Assembly (NCBI GenBank): GCA_948466345.1
Contig: CAOKAC010000010.1
Location: 1-64,000, forward strand
Direction of reading: 5' to 3'
From: an uncultured Clostridia bacterium
Lineage (GTDB): Bacteria > Bacillota > Clostridia > Oscillospirales > CAG-272
Length of the DNA: 64,000 nucleotides
Shown: positions 51,400-60,504 of the stretch, one piece after another
Numbering within the stretch: position 1 is the stretch's first letter
Layout of the letters: each line of letters begins with the position of its first letter
Position numbers and translations under genes: made by a program
The notes under the pieces: generated by a model
Told to the model about the DNA's origin: nothing
The model's input: the letters and a program-made list of their open reading frames with translations, nothing else
Databases searched by the model: none

Positions 51400-53145
51400 A
51401 TGGCTTTAGATGCAGGAATGCTTTCCTTTATTCTTAGGGAAATCAATGAACAATTAATTGGTGGAAGAGTAGAAAAGGTATATCAACCGGCAAAAGATGA
51501 AATTGTTCTGTTAATTCGAAAAGAGGGAGAGACATTTCGCCTGCTAATCAATGCAGGCAGTGCCTGCCCACGCATCGGTATCACTACAGAGAAAAGCGAG
51601 AATCCCGCCAAAGCTCCTATGTTTTGTATGCTGCTGCGCAAGCATTTTCAAGGGGCGCGGCTTGTCGCTGTGGAACAGCAAGGGTTTGACCGGATCGCCC
51701 GGATTCGATTTGAGGGAACGGACGAAATGGGATTTGCCTGTGAAAAGTGCATTCTTGTAGAAATTATGGGGAAATATGCAAACATTATTATAATCGACGG
51801 ACAGGATAAAATATTAAGTTTGCTGCGCCAAGTGGATTTTTCGGGGAATCTCTCCCGCCAGCTTTTTGTAGGAATGCGCTATTTTGCGCCGCTGCAGCAG
51901 GGACGCATCAATCCTTTAGAGACGGACCGAGATTCTTTCCTTGCGCTTGCAGCTGCCTGGGAAAGCGATAGACCCGCTCAGCGTTTTATAATGACTACGT
52001 TTGCTGGTATATCACCTCTTGTAGCAAGAGAAATTGTTTATCGCTGTGCAGGAAATACAGAAGCATCAATGAAAGAATGTGCTGCGACGCTTGCCGATAT
52101 ATTTTTTGCGATTATGGATCAAATTCGGCAAAAGAATGGTACGCCTGTTATGATGTTGGATCATGACTCTGTCCCAGTAGAATACAGTTTTCTTCCGCTT
52201 ACACAATATGGTAATTCTGTAACCCAGTGCATCTGTGAAAGCTATGGAGCTCTTTTGGATCGGTATTACAGCGAAAAAAGCAGAAATGAAAAGCTTCGTC
52301 AGAGGGCAGCGGATCTTTTGCGGATCGTGTCACAGGCCAGCTCCAGGATAACAAAAAAAATCGCTGTACAAAAAGAAGAAATGAAGCAGGTAGAAAAGGG
52401 AGAAACATATCGTCTGTGGGGTGATTTGATTACTGCGAATATTTATCGAATGCAGCGAGGAGCTGTATCTGCGGAGTTGGAGAATTATATGGATGGCACG
52501 ACTGTGAAAATTCCTTTGGACAGTCGTCTTGCGCCGGCACAGAATGCGCAAAAATATTATAAAAAATATTCCAAATCCAAATCGGCGGCTGTACATCTGC
52601 AGGATCAGATAGCTGCAGCACAGCAAGAACTTTCCTATATTCAGTCCGTCCAAGATGCGCTCTCCCGAGCAGAAACAGAAAAAGAACTGAGCGAAATTCG
52701 AAAAGAACTATATCATAGCGGATATGCCTCTAAAATGAAGCATTATACAGAGAAAAAGCAAGGCACCCCTTCCTTTATCCGGTTCAAGACCAGTGGAGGC
52801 TACTCTGTTCTATGTGGAAAAAATAATGCTGCCAATGATTATTTGACATTTCAGCATGCAACAAAAGGGGATTGGTGGTTCCACGCAAAAAATACACCAG
52901 GCTCTCATGTGATTTTAGAATGTGCAGGAATGCCTGAACCTCCGGCGCAGGATTTTACAGAAGCTGCAACCATTGCAGCTGTATATTCTAAAGCGGGAGA
53001 CGGCGCAGCAGCCCAAGTGGATTATACTTTGGTCAGGTATGTAAAAAAACCGGCTGGCGCAAAGCCAGGATTTGTAATCTATCATACAAATTGGTCTGCA
53101 GTAGTTGTTCCCAATCGTGAGCTTGTTGCTACATTGCGTGTTTAA
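51400..53145 (+). CDS. rqcH: RqcH/NFACT-family ribosome quality-control protein
   Basis: A 581-residue NFACT protein that binds stalled 50S-peptidyl-tRNA and adds Ala tails to nascent chains; older annotation is fibronectin-binding protein FbpA. NFACT-N is the start (DAGMLSFILREINEQLIGGRVEKVYQP), a coiled region lies near 290-440, and the C-terminal NFACT-R domain has GDWWFHAKNTPGSHVIL. AAGGAG lies upstream of the ATG. It stands alone between a broken acetyltransferase and glgA. Confidence 0.93.
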   Translation: MALDAGMLSFILREINEQLIGGRVEKVYQPAKDEIVLLIRKEGETFRLLINAGSACPRIGITTEKSENPAKAPMFCMLLRKHFQGARLVAVEQQGFDRIARIRFEGTDEMGFACEKCILVEIMGKYANIIIIDGQDKILSLLRQVDFSGNLSRQLFVGMRYFAPLQQGRINPLETDRDSFLALAAAWESDRPAQRFIMTTFAGISPLVAREIVYRCAGNTEASMKECAATLADIFFAIMDQIRQKNGTPVMMLDHDSVPVEYSFLPLTQYGNSVTQCICESYGALLDRYYSEKSRNEKLRQRAADLLRIVSQASSRITKKIAVQKEEMKQVEKGETYRLWGDLITANIYRMQRGAVSAELENYMDGTTVKIPLDSRLAPAQNAQKYYKKYSKSKSAAVHLQDQIAAAQQELSYIQSVQDALSRAETEKELSEIRKELYHSGYASKMKHYTEKKQGTPSFIRFKTSGGYSVLCGKNNAANDYLTFQHATKGDWWFHAKNTPGSHVILECAGMPEPPAQDFTEAATIAAVYSKAGDGAAAQVDYTLVRYVKKPAGAKPGFVIYHTNWSAVVVPNRELVATLRV

Positions 53146-53215
53146 ATAGGCAGCATGAGTGACGTTTCTTCGCATATACTAAATAAAGTAATTCCTTTGG
53201 AAAGGTGCGGTAATT

Positions 53216-54643
53216 GTGAAGAAAATTCTTTTTGCGGCGTCGGAAGCAGCGCCTTTTGCCCACACTGGCGGTCTTGGAGACGTAATGGGCGCTCTGCCGC
53301 CTGCTTTACGGCGAGAAAAAGCGGATTGGGATGTGCGGGTGGTGCTGCCCCTGTATCCAGGAATACGAGAACGATTTTCCTCTACAATCACATATGTTTC
53401 CAAAACAATAGTACAACTTTCTTGGAGAAAGTTGTACTGTGGAATTTGGAAGATTGAAAAAGATGGCGTAACTTATTATTTTATTGATAATGAATATTAT
53501 TTTCATCGGCCCGTTCCTTACGGAGCCTATGATGATGGAGAACGCTTCGCTTTTTTTGGACTTGCTGTTTTAGAGCTGATGGGGGCGGTAAATTTTTTCC
53601 CAGATGTCCTGGTCGCCAACGACTGGCAGGCGGCATTATCTGTAGTATATTTAAAGCTGCAATATGTCCGATATCCCTTTTACGATCATATAAAAACGCT
53701 TTTTATTATTCATAATATCGCATATCAAGGGCGCTACGGCCAATCTGTGTTTGATACGGTGCTCGGCCTGCCCGAGCACTGCCGTTCGGTCTTGGACTGT
53801 GATGGGGACATAAATTATATGAAAGCTGCCATTGCCTTGGCGGATCGTGTGGTTACGGTCAGTCCTCGATATGCTGGTGAGATTTTAACTGATCATTTTG
53901 GACGGGGAATGCAGTACATTCTGCGCAGTGCATCTTATAAACTCTCTGGAATTTTAAATGGGATCGATACGGTTTCCTTTAATCCGGAAACTGACTCCAG
54001 CATTCCTGCAAATTTCAAGTCTGAAAATATGTCCGGCAAAAAAATCTGTAAGTCTCATTTGCAAGCTCTTTGTGGGATACCGACACAAGATGTTCCTCTG
54101 ATTGCTATGGTGACGCGTCTTACTAAGGACAAAGGACTGGATCTTGTACAGCGTATTTTATACGAACTTCTTTCCACAGAGGATATACAGTTTATTCTGC
54201 TAGGAACCGGCGAGTGGGGATATGAAGAATTTTTTCGGCGAACAGGAGAAACTTTCCCTGATAAGACAGGCATTTTTATTGATTTTAACACAGCGCTTGC
54301 CCGTCAGTTCTACGCAGGTGCAGATATATTTTTAATGCCGTCTGCCACAGAAGCGTGCGGCCTTGCCCAAATGATCGCTATGCGGTACGGAACGTTGCCT
54401 CTGGTACGAGAAACAGGCGGCCTTGCCGATACCGTTTCTCCCTATAATCAGTACGAGGGAAGCGGAAATGGTTTTTCCTTCGCCAATTATAATGCCCATG
54501 AAATGCTGCATACGATTCGGTATGCAGCTCAGATCTATCGAGATAAAGAAGCCTGGACGGGACTATGCAAACATGCTATGGAATCAGATTTTTCCTGGGG
54601 TGCTTCTGCTCGAGAATATGGACAGCTGCTCGATAAGATGTAG
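53216..54643 (+). CDS. glgA: Glycogen synthase (GT5)
   Basis: A 475-residue ADP-glucose-type glycogen synthase making alpha-1,4-glucan chains. The N-terminal KTGGL signature appears as HTGGLGDVMGALP, with His for the substrate-binding Lys. VANDWQAALSVVYLK, FIIHNIAYQG, LNGIDTVSFNP and PSATEACGLAQMIAMRYGTLPLVRETGGL are otherwise intact. The GTG start follows AAAGGTG. No other glg genes are adjacent. A 13-bp perfect inverted repeat lies in its coding sequence at 53410-53438. Confidence 0.92.
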   Translation: MKKILFAASEAAPFAHTGGLGDVMGALPPALRREKADWDVRVVLPLYPGIRERFSSTITYVSKTIVQLSWRKLYCGIWKIEKDGVTYYFIDNEYYFHRPVPYGAYDDGERFAFFGLAVLELMGAVNFFPDVLVANDWQAALSVVYLKLQYVRYPFYDHIKTLFIIHNIAYQGRYGQSVFDTVLGLPEHCRSVLDCDGDINYMKAAIALADRVVTVSPRYAGEILTDHFGRGMQYILRSASYKLSGILNGIDTVSFNPETDSSIPANFKSENMSGKKICKSHLQALCGIPTQDVPLIAMVTRLTKDKGLDLVQRILYELLSTEDIQFILLGTGEWGYEEFFRRTGETFPDKTGIFIDFNTALARQFYAGADIFLMPSATEACGLAQMIAMRYGTLPLVRETGGLADTVSPYNQYEGSGNGFSFANYNAHEMLHTIRYAAQIYRDKEAWTGLCKHAMESDFSWGASAREYGQLLDKM

Positions 54644-54712
54644 CAGAATTTTGAAGAAAACGGCAGCTTTGGTAGACATACCATAAGGAATCCAACACCT
54701 GATGAAAAGATA

Positions 54713-54741
54713 TTGCTTTTCGACGGGTATTGTTTTATAAT
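54713..54741 (+). promoter_or_regulatory. Promoter for the DUF3788 gene
   Basis: TTGCTT (54713-54718), a 17-bp spacer and TATAAT (54736-54741), 39 bp before the ATG at 54780. Confidence 0.6.
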
Positions 54742-54779
54742 GAACTGACCAACAAATAGAAGTTTATAGAGGGGCTATC

Positions 54780-55196
54780 ATGCTTGATATAATACCTGAC
54801 GCAGAACAAATGACGACCTTAGTCGGAAAACCTTTATATGAGATTTGGAATAAATTATGCGCTTTAATTGATGAAAAATACGATATGGATTGCTTATGGG
54901 ATAAAGGCGGTAAAGCGTGGACATATGAATATAAATACCGTCGAGGCGGCAAAACTCTATGCGCATTATATGCAAGAGAAAACTGTGTAGGATTTATGAT
55001 TATCTTAGGAAAAGATGAACGCTTAAAATTTGAAAAAGATAGAGAAAGTTATTCAGAGGAAGTTCAAAGGATTTATGATAAAACGCAAACCTATCATGAT
55101 GGAAAATGGATGATGTTTGAACCAACAGACACTTCTTTGTTTGATGATTTTGTCAGACTGTTGATCATTAAAAGGAAACCAAATAGAAGAGAATGA
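54780..55196 (+). CDS. DUF3788-family protein
   Basis: A 138-residue cytosolic protein. The pattern LWDKGGKAWTYEYKYRRGGKTLCALYARENCVGFMIILGKDER fits DUF3788 (YdeI/OmpD-like, unknown function), as does WMMFEPTDTSLFDDFVRLLIIKRKP at the C-terminus. GAGGGG precedes the ATG. It has its own promoter and a downstream terminator, so it is monocistronic. Confidence 0.75.
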   Translation: MLDIIPDAEQMTTLVGKPLYEIWNKLCALIDEKYDMDCLWDKGGKAWTYEYKYRRGGKTLCALYARENCVGFMIILGKDERLKFEKDRESYSEEVQRIYDKTQTYHDGKWMMFEPTDTSLFDDFVRLLIIKRKPNRRE

Positions 55197-55274
55197 ATTA
55201 GTAACTTCCAGTTTATCGCTCTCCTCCACAGGCATTTTTTTGAAAGTGTCATAGTGGGTGAAACAGTATGAATC

Positions 55275-55307
55275 GGGCAAGGCAAACCATTCTGGTACGC
55301 CTTGCCC
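55275..55307 (+). terminator. Terminator after the DUF3788 gene
   Basis: GGGCAAGGC (55275-55283) pairs with GCCTTGCCC (55299-55307); a T-rich stretch (GTTTTTAT) follows about 10 nt later, so the U-tract is displaced. Confidence 0.5.
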
Positions 55308-55337
55308 TTCGCTGCCGTTTTTATAGTGTTTTTCTAT

Positions 55338-55366
55338 TTGCTTTTTTCTTCCACCTGTGATATACT
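55338..55366 (+). promoter_or_regulatory. Promoter for ispD-ispF
   Basis: TTGCTT (55338-55343), a 17-bp spacer and TATACT (55361-55366), 30 bp before the TTG start at 55397. Confidence 0.6.
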
Positions 55367-55396
55367 AACACAGAATGCCAAAGGAGGGATAGCACC

Positions 55397-56101
55397 TTGC
55401 ATACGTTTACATCTGCTGTTATTTTAGCCGCTGGCAGCGGCACGCGGTTTGGGACCAACATAAAAAAGCAGTATATTGCTGTAGAGGGTATACCTGCCGT
55501 CGTGCGTAGTCTGCAGACTTTTGAGGCTTGCTCCCTGGTTGATGAACTCATTTTGGTAGGAAATGTGGATGAACTGCGAGAGGTGCTTTCTCCTTATACC
55601 TTGAAAAAACTTGCGGCTGTGGTACCAGGGGGAGCAACACGTCAGGAGTCTGCTTTATGCGGATTTGATGCAATCTCTCCTAAAGCAAAGTATGTTGCAA
55701 TACATGATGCGGCGCGCTGCCTTGTAACAGAAGAAAACATCGAAAATACCGTGCGTGCGGCGTATAAGTATCGTGCTGCCGTAGCTGCGGAGAAGACAGT
55801 AGATACAGTAAAACAGGCAGATAAAGACGGTTTTATTGACACCACTTTAGAACGGGAGTACATTTGGCTTGTAAAAACCCCACAGGTGTTTCACTGCGAT
55901 GTGTATCGGGTAGCAGCCTATATGGCAAAAAAAGAAAAGGCCGTCGCTACAGACGACAGTATGCTGTGCGAACGCCTTGGTTTTTCTGTAAAGCTTGTAG
56001 AGTGCGGACCGGATAATATTAAGCTGACACACTTGCAGGATCTGCAAAGAGCACAGGCTATTTTAGAAATGCACAGACGAATGGGAGATGCAGAGCGATG
56101 A
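55397..56101 (+). CDS. ispD: 2-C-methyl-D-erythritol 4-phosphate cytidylyltransferase
   Basis: A 234-residue enzyme of the MEP isoprenoid pathway coupling CTP to methylerythritol phosphate. VILAAGSGTRFG (nucleotide binding), VPGGATRQESALCG, IHDAARCLVTEENI and KTVDTVKQ are in order, with EREYIWLVKTPQVF and TDDSMLCERLG at the C-terminus. It starts with TTG after AAAGGAGGG. It overlaps ispF by 4 bp. Confidence 0.95.
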   Translation: MHTFTSAVILAAGSGTRFGTNIKKQYIAVEGIPAVVRSLQTFEACSLVDELILVGNVDELREVLSPYTLKKLAAVVPGGATRQESALCGFDAISPKAKYVAIHDAARCLVTEENIENTVRAAYKYRAAVAAEKTVDTVKQADKDGFIDTTLEREYIWLVKTPQVFHCDVYRVAAYMAKKEKAVATDDSMLCERLGFSVKLVECGPDNIKLTHLQDLQRAQAILEMHRRMGDAER

Positions 56102-56577
56102 GAATTGGTCATGGATATGATGTGCATAAGATTGACCCTGCAAAAGACAGTTTGATTTTGGGCGGAGTAGAAATTGCATGCGGATTTGGTATGGTTGCCC
56201 ACTCAGATGGGGATGTTCTGCTTCATGCAATTATAGACGCGCTCCTTGGCGCTGCGGGAATGGGCGATATTGGCAGCCTGTTCCCAGATACGGATATGTC
56301 ATATAGAAATATTTCAAGTATGTTGCTGCTTATGGATGCACTGCAGCGCATTCGTAGCAGTGGATTGGAAATAGAATATGTAGATGTAACCCTGATCGCA
56401 CAAAAACCGAAGCTTTCTCCGTACATACAAAAAATTCGTGCATCATTGGCTGCAGGTATGGGAATAGAGACAAGTCAGTGCAATGTAAAAGCTACCACAG
56501 AAGAAGGACTGGGCTTTACAGGAAGAGGCGAGGGCATTGCTGCGCACGCCGTATGTCTTTTAAACAGTAAAATGTAA
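56098..56577 (+). CDS. ispF: 2-C-methyl-D-erythritol 2,4-cyclodiphosphate synthase
   Basis: A 159-residue homotrimeric enzyme that cyclises the MEP-pathway CDP intermediate with release of CMP. The zinc site is GHGYDVHKI (DxH) with a further His in LLHAIIDALLGAAGMGDIGSLFPD. ATTEEGLGFTGRGEGIAAHA is the C-terminal signature. It is translationally coupled to ispD. A hairpin-rich non-coding region follows. Confidence 0.96.
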   Translation: MRIGHGYDVHKIDPAKDSLILGGVEIACGFGMVAHSDGDVLLHAIIDALLGAAGMGDIGSLFPDTDMSYRNISSMLLLMDALQRIRSSGLEIEYVDVTLIAQKPKLSPYIQKIRASLAAGMGIETSQCNVKATTEEGLGFTGRGEGIAAHAVCLLNSKM

Positions 56578-56978
56578 GCGCCCGCCTGCGCCGCTGCCCG
56601 ACCACCGCGATTCTTGTGCGAAGACTGCATCCTGTTTTAGCAACTTTCTTTTTTTATGCTCCAAACGGCTGGCCGAGCTGTAGCGAAAGCGGTTCATTTA
56701 TATTAAACGGTCTTATACAGCGTCTAACACACATCCTGGTTTTTTAACATCTGTCGCTGTATAAGACCGTGGGTACTGTTTGCGACAGCGTTCGCTGTCA
56801 TTAGTATCATATGGAAAGGCGTGGCCATGTGATACTGTGCACATAGGCTTTAGAGGCGATATGCCGCGTAAAATTTGTGGATCCTTCAGAAAAGGATTAT
56901 AGACTAAAAGATTCTGCAACTGAAATCAATAGTATTGTTATTAAAATAAAATTTTGGACAAAGGGAAGGATACTCTCA
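56578..56978 (+). ncRNA. Hairpin-rich intergenic region between ispF and rpe (candidate structured RNA)
   Basis: No gene is visible in this 401-bp gap. It holds four hairpins in a row. 56707-56722 pairs with 56755-56770 (16-bp perfect stem ACGGTCTTATACAGCG, 32-nt loop). 56784-56790 pairs with 56793-56799 (GACAGCG). 56804-56814 pairs with 56825-56835 (11 bp, one G-U). 56881-56886 pairs with 56892-56897. ACAGCG/CGCTGT occurs in both of the first two stems, so alternative pairings are possible. A CGGC/GCCG element lies upstream near 56666. It may be a regulatory leader for rpe, a small RNA or a mobile-element relic; I cannot decide. Confidence 0.4.
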
Positions 56979-57647
56979 ATGAAAATTTTAACGGCTCCAA
57001 GTCTATTTGCGTCTGATTTATTGGAAATAGGCTCCCAGGTCAGAAGAGCACAGGACAGCGGAGCAGATATCCTGCATTTTGATATTATGGACGGCGTATA
57101 TGTGCCAAATATCAGTATCGGATTTGATATTTTAAAAGCGGTTCGCGGCTGCACCAATCTGCCGATTGATGCGCATATGATGACGGTGTGTCCGGAAAAA
57201 TATTTTGAACGGCTGGCAGAATATGGAGCAGATATTGTTACAATCCATAATGATATTGCAGATACAGAAAAGCTGCGGGTGATGCTGACGGACATACGGT
57301 CGTATGGCATGATGTCTGCCATTGCTCTAAAGCCTGCTGTGGATGCAGAGGTCGTTCTGCCGTTTTTGGATCTTGTTGATATGATTCTTGTAATGACAGT
57401 AGAACCGGGATTCAGCGGACAAGCTTTTATGAATATGTCAGATAAAATTCGGGAAATTAAAAAACATATCGGCAACGAGCCAATTAGCATTGCTGTGGAT
57501 GGTGGAATCAAGCCAGATACAGCAGCGCTGTGTGCAGCGGCGGGCGCCAATGTTTTTGTGGCAGGCAGCGGCGCCTTTGGCGCGCCTTCAATGCAGGCAG
57601 CCCTTGCGGATATTCGCGTGGCGGCTCAAGGTGCATACATAGGATAA
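56979..57647 (+). CDS. rpe: Ribulose-phosphate 3-epimerase
   Basis: A 222-residue TIM-barrel enzyme of the pentose phosphate pathway, interconverting ribulose-5-P and xylulose-5-P. APSLFASDLLEIG, HFDIMDGVYVPNISIG (metal site), DAHMM, MILVMTVEPGFSGQAFM and IAVDGGIKPDTA are in order. The ATG at 56979 follows AAGGGAAGGA; the 34 upstream codons in frame lie in the hairpin region and are not supported. Confidence 0.93.
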   Translation: MKILTAPSLFASDLLEIGSQVRRAQDSGADILHFDIMDGVYVPNISIGFDILKAVRGCTNLPIDAHMMTVCPEKYFERLAEYGADIVTIHNDIADTEKLRVMLTDIRSYGMMSAIALKPAVDAEVVLPFLDLVDMILVMTVEPGFSGQAFMNMSDKIREIKKHIGNEPISIAVDGGIKPDTAALCAAAGANVFVAGSGAFGAPSMQAALADIRVAAQGAYIG

Positions 57648-57681
57648 AATACGTTTTTGTATAAATAAGGGAGGTATCAGT

Positions 57682-59058
57682 ATGATTCGGGAAGTGAGAC
57701 GTTTGCTGGATGACAAAAAGTTTGCACAGCTGCGGGACCTCCTTTGTTTGCAAGAGGCTGCAGACGTTGCGCAGCTTTTTGAACAGTTTCCAATAGAAGA
57801 ACTCCCGCTGATGTTCCGAATCCTGCAAAAGGATTTTGCCACAGATGTATTTGTCGAAATGGATACGGAACTCCAGAAGTCTCTGATCGAGGCATTTACA
57901 GACCAAGAACTTTTTGAAGTTTTTGATGATCTTTTTATGGACGACACGGTTGACATTATTGAAGAAATGCCGGCAAACGTGGTAAAGCGTATCCTGCAGC
58001 ACACTTCTGCAGAGAAGCGAAAGGAAATCAATCAGCTGCTTCAATATAAGACGGATTCTGCTGGTACGATTATGACAACGGAGTTTGTAGATTTAAAAGA
58101 GAATATGAGTTGCGAACAAGCGCTGAATTTTATCCGTAAGACAGGGCTGGAAAAAGAAACAGTATACACCTGTTATGTGATGGACAGCAAGAGAATCCTG
58201 ATTGGTGTTGTGACGGTAAAGGATATCATTATGGCCGGAAATGACGCCCGCATCGTTGACATTATGGAGAAAAATCCCGTATTCGTATATACGGATGATG
58301 ACAAAGAAGATGTAATGAATGCCATTACCAAATATGATTTTTTAGCTATGCCAGTAACAGATCGTGAAGGCCGGCTTGTAGGCATTGTTACGATAGACGA
58401 TGCAATGGATGTGCTGCGTGAAGAGGATACCGAAGATATCGAAATTATGGCGGCAATTACACCTTCAGACAAGCCGTACTTTCGCGTTGGAGTGCTTGAA
58501 ACCTGGAAAAACAGGATCCCTTGGCTGATGCTGCTTATGATTTCCGCTACATTTACAAGCAAGATTCTGACCCATTTTGAAAACGCACTGAGTTCTCTCC
58601 CCATTTTAATAGCATTTGTTCCTCAATTGATGGATACCGGTGGAAACGCTGGATCTCAGGCGTCCGTTACTGTGATCCGTGGCATGTCTCTTGGCGACAT
58701 CCGGCTACGGGATGCACTGCGCGTTTTGTGGAAAGAACTGCGCGTTTCTTTATTGTGTGCCGTAACGCTTGGATGTATCAATTTTATAAAAATGTACCTG
58801 TTTAACGATGTAAGCCGCGACAGGTTTGGGCTTGGTCAATCTCTTCTGATCAGTCTTGTAGTATGTGTTACCATTTCTTGTACAGTAGTTATCGCGAAAA
58901 TTGTGGGCAGTATGCTGCCTATGCTGGCAAAGCGATTGGGACTGGATCCTGCAGTTATGGCCAGTCCGTTTATTACTACGATTGTAGATATTTTAAGTTT
59001 GCTTATATATTTTGGAATTGCTGCGGCCCTGCTGCATTCTGTGGGGGCTGTTATATAG
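57682..59058 (+). CDS. mgtE: Magnesium transporter MgtE
   Basis: A 458-residue Mg2+ channel. The N-terminal superhelical domain occupies about residues 1-125, two CBS domains follow (VVTVKDIIMAG, FLAMPVTDREGRLVGIVTIDDAMDVL), then a plug helix and five transmembrane segments near residues 275-455. LMDTGGNAGSQASVTVIRGM forms the pore. AAGGGAGG precedes the ATG. No M-box riboswitch fits in the 34-bp gap after rpe. Confidence 0.93.
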   Translation: MIREVRRLLDDKKFAQLRDLLCLQEAADVAQLFEQFPIEELPLMFRILQKDFATDVFVEMDTELQKSLIEAFTDQELFEVFDDLFMDDTVDIIEEMPANVVKRILQHTSAEKRKEINQLLQYKTDSAGTIMTTEFVDLKENMSCEQALNFIRKTGLEKETVYTCYVMDSKRILIGVVTVKDIIMAGNDARIVDIMEKNPVFVYTDDDKEDVMNAITKYDFLAMPVTDREGRLVGIVTIDDAMDVLREEDTEDIEIMAAITPSDKPYFRVGVLETWKNRIPWLMLLMISATFTSKILTHFENALSSLPILIAFVPQLMDTGGNAGSQASVTVIRGMSLGDIRLRDALRVLWKELRVSLLCAVTLGCINFIKMYLFNDVSRDRFGLGQSLLISLVVCVTISCTVVIAKIVGSMLPMLAKRLGLDPAVMASPFITTIVDILSLLIYFGIAAALLHSVGAVI

Positions 59059-59079
59059 TAGATTCGGAGATGTCACTTT

Positions 59080-59100
59080 AGTTGGCGAAAATCGACAACT
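59080..59100 (+). promoter_or_regulatory. Candidate operator upstream of the alpha-galactosidase gene
   Basis: AGTTGGCGA AAA TCGACAACT, an interrupted palindrome with 8 of 9 positions paired. It sits upstream of a TATAAA-like -10 and 36 bp before the ATG at 59136, which is where a LacI/GalR-type repressor would bind. No regulator gene is adjacent. Confidence 0.4.
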
Positions 59101-59135
59101 TTAGCATATAAAATGTTATAAAGGAGAGTTATGTT

Positions 59136-60275
59136 ATGTTAGGAAAAACACCGCCAATGGGTTGGAATTCCTGGAATACCTTCGGACCGAATATCAGCGA
59201 GTCAATCATTTTAGAAATCGCTGACGCCATGGTAGAAAAGGGATACAAAGACGCCGGATATGAATATGTTGTGATCGATGACGGATGGCAGCTGCGGGAG
59301 CGGGGAGAAAACGGGGAACTAGTAGCCGATCCTGCAAAATTTCCACGAGGAATAAAATATGTGGCAGATTATGTACACGAAAAAGGATTGAAGTTCGGAA
59401 TATATTCTGCCGCCGGTGTGCGTACCTGTGCTGGATATCCAGGTTCATACGGACACGAGTATGAAGATGCTATGCTGTTTGCATCTTGGGGCGCCGACTA
59501 TCTGAAATATGACAAATGTCATTTTGCAGGTTCGTCAGATCCAAAAAACGCTTATGTAACCATGTCTATGGCATTGCGGGCTACAGGTAGGCCGATCATG
59601 TACTCTGCCTGTATCGTAGGAGAAAATGATCCCCATAGCTGGATGCGGAGCGTAGGTGCTCATTTGTATCGTTCTACCGGAGACATTTGCGACAGCAGCG
59701 AGTCCTTCCGCAGTATCTTTACAGGCCAATATGATAAATTCCACACCAGTTCCCCCGGATGCTTTAACGATATTGATATGCTGGTTGTAGGGCTTGGAGG
59801 GAACGGAAATGTGGCCCGTCCTGGAGGATGCAGCAAAGACGCATATAAGATGCATTTTGTGCTGTGGTGTCTGTGGGGGGCTCCTTTGATGATTGGTGCA
59901 GATATCAGAAACCTAGATACATATTACCGTGAGCTTTTGACAAACAAAGAACTCATTCGTATCAATCAGGATCCGGAGTGCCGCCCGCCTTATTGTGATG
60001 AACGGCAGCGGTATCATGCTACGCATGCTCGTCTGTCCTGTATAAAAATGCTGGACAACGGGGAACTGATTCTTGGCCTATTTAATTATTGGGACGATCA
60101 GGATCTGGAGGTACTGGCTTATTTTGATGATTTTGGAATCCCATCCGGACGCGGAATTGGGCTGAAGCTGACAGATATCTTTACAGGGGAAACCTTTACA
60201 AAGTTTGATTTCTTCACGCCCAGGCTTCCTGCAATGACCTGCAAGGTATATAAAGCAGAGATTATTAAAAGATGA
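59136..60275 (+). CDS. GH27 alpha-galactosidase
   Basis: A 379-residue glycoside hydrolase that removes terminal alpha-galactose from oligosaccharides such as raffinose or galactomannan fragments. PPMGWNSWNTF opens the barrel. The nucleophile is Asp126 in YLKYDKC, and the acid/base is Asp183 in STGDICD. No signal peptide is seen, so it acts in the cytoplasm on imported sugars. AAGGAG precedes the ATG; an upstream ATG ends at once. It overlaps a small zinc-binding-type ORF by 4 bp. Confidence 0.93.
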   Translation: MLGKTPPMGWNSWNTFGPNISESIILEIADAMVEKGYKDAGYEYVVIDDGWQLRERGENGELVADPAKFPRGIKYVADYVHEKGLKFGIYSAAGVRTCAGYPGSYGHEYEDAMLFASWGADYLKYDKCHFAGSSDPKNAYVTMSMALRATGRPIMYSACIVGENDPHSWMRSVGAHLYRSTGDICDSSESFRSIFTGQYDKFHTSSPGCFNDIDMLVVGLGGNGNVARPGGCSKDAYKMHFVLWCLWGAPLMIGADIRNLDTYYRELLTNKELIRINQDPECRPPYCDERQRYHATHARLSCIKMLDNGELILGLFNYWDDQDLEVLAYFDDFGIPSGRGIGLKLTDIFTGETFTKFDFFTPRLPAMTCKVYKAEIIKR

Positions 60276-60469
60276 CACCACAGTTTTTATGCGTCCAATG
60301 TAACAAGGAAACGGACGTTTTAGACCGGGGGATGTACCGGAAATTTGTATCGCGAACCGAAGAGAAGTTTTTATGCCTTCATTGTCTGGCAGATAAGTTC
60401 AAAATACCGGAAGATATATTCAGAGAAAAAGCTGAATTTTTGAGAAAAAACTGCGCGCTGTTTTATTAA
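60272..60469 (+). CDS. Small CxxC protein
   Basis: A 65-residue protein with two CxxC pairs, CVQC near residue 7 and CLHC near residue 35, likely a zinc-binding module, followed by a charged tail. I do not recognise the family. It overlaps the alpha-galactosidase stop (ATGA), so it is translationally coupled to it. It is followed by a terminator. Confidence 0.6.
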   Translation: MTPQFLCVQCNKETDVLDRGMYRKFVSRTEEKFLCLHCLADKFKIPEDIFREKAEFLRKNCALFY

Positions 60470-60503
60470 AAAACGGACGCACACGAAAGTGTGCGTCCGT
60501 TTT
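60470..60503. terminator. Bidirectional terminator
   Basis: AAAACGGACGCACAC pairs with GTGTGCGTCCGTTTT around a GAAA tetraloop; 15 bp, perfect, between convergent genes. Confidence 0.9.
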
Positions 60504-60504
60504 G

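Noticed and set aside
54644..54779. Gap after glgA
   Set aside because: Apart from the DUF3788 promoter I see no terminator or coding potential; the hint of ORF remnants has no recognisable protein.
57648..57681. M-box or other magnesium riboswitch upstream of mgtE
   Set aside because: Only 34 bp separate rpe and mgtE, too short for a known magnesium riboswitch.
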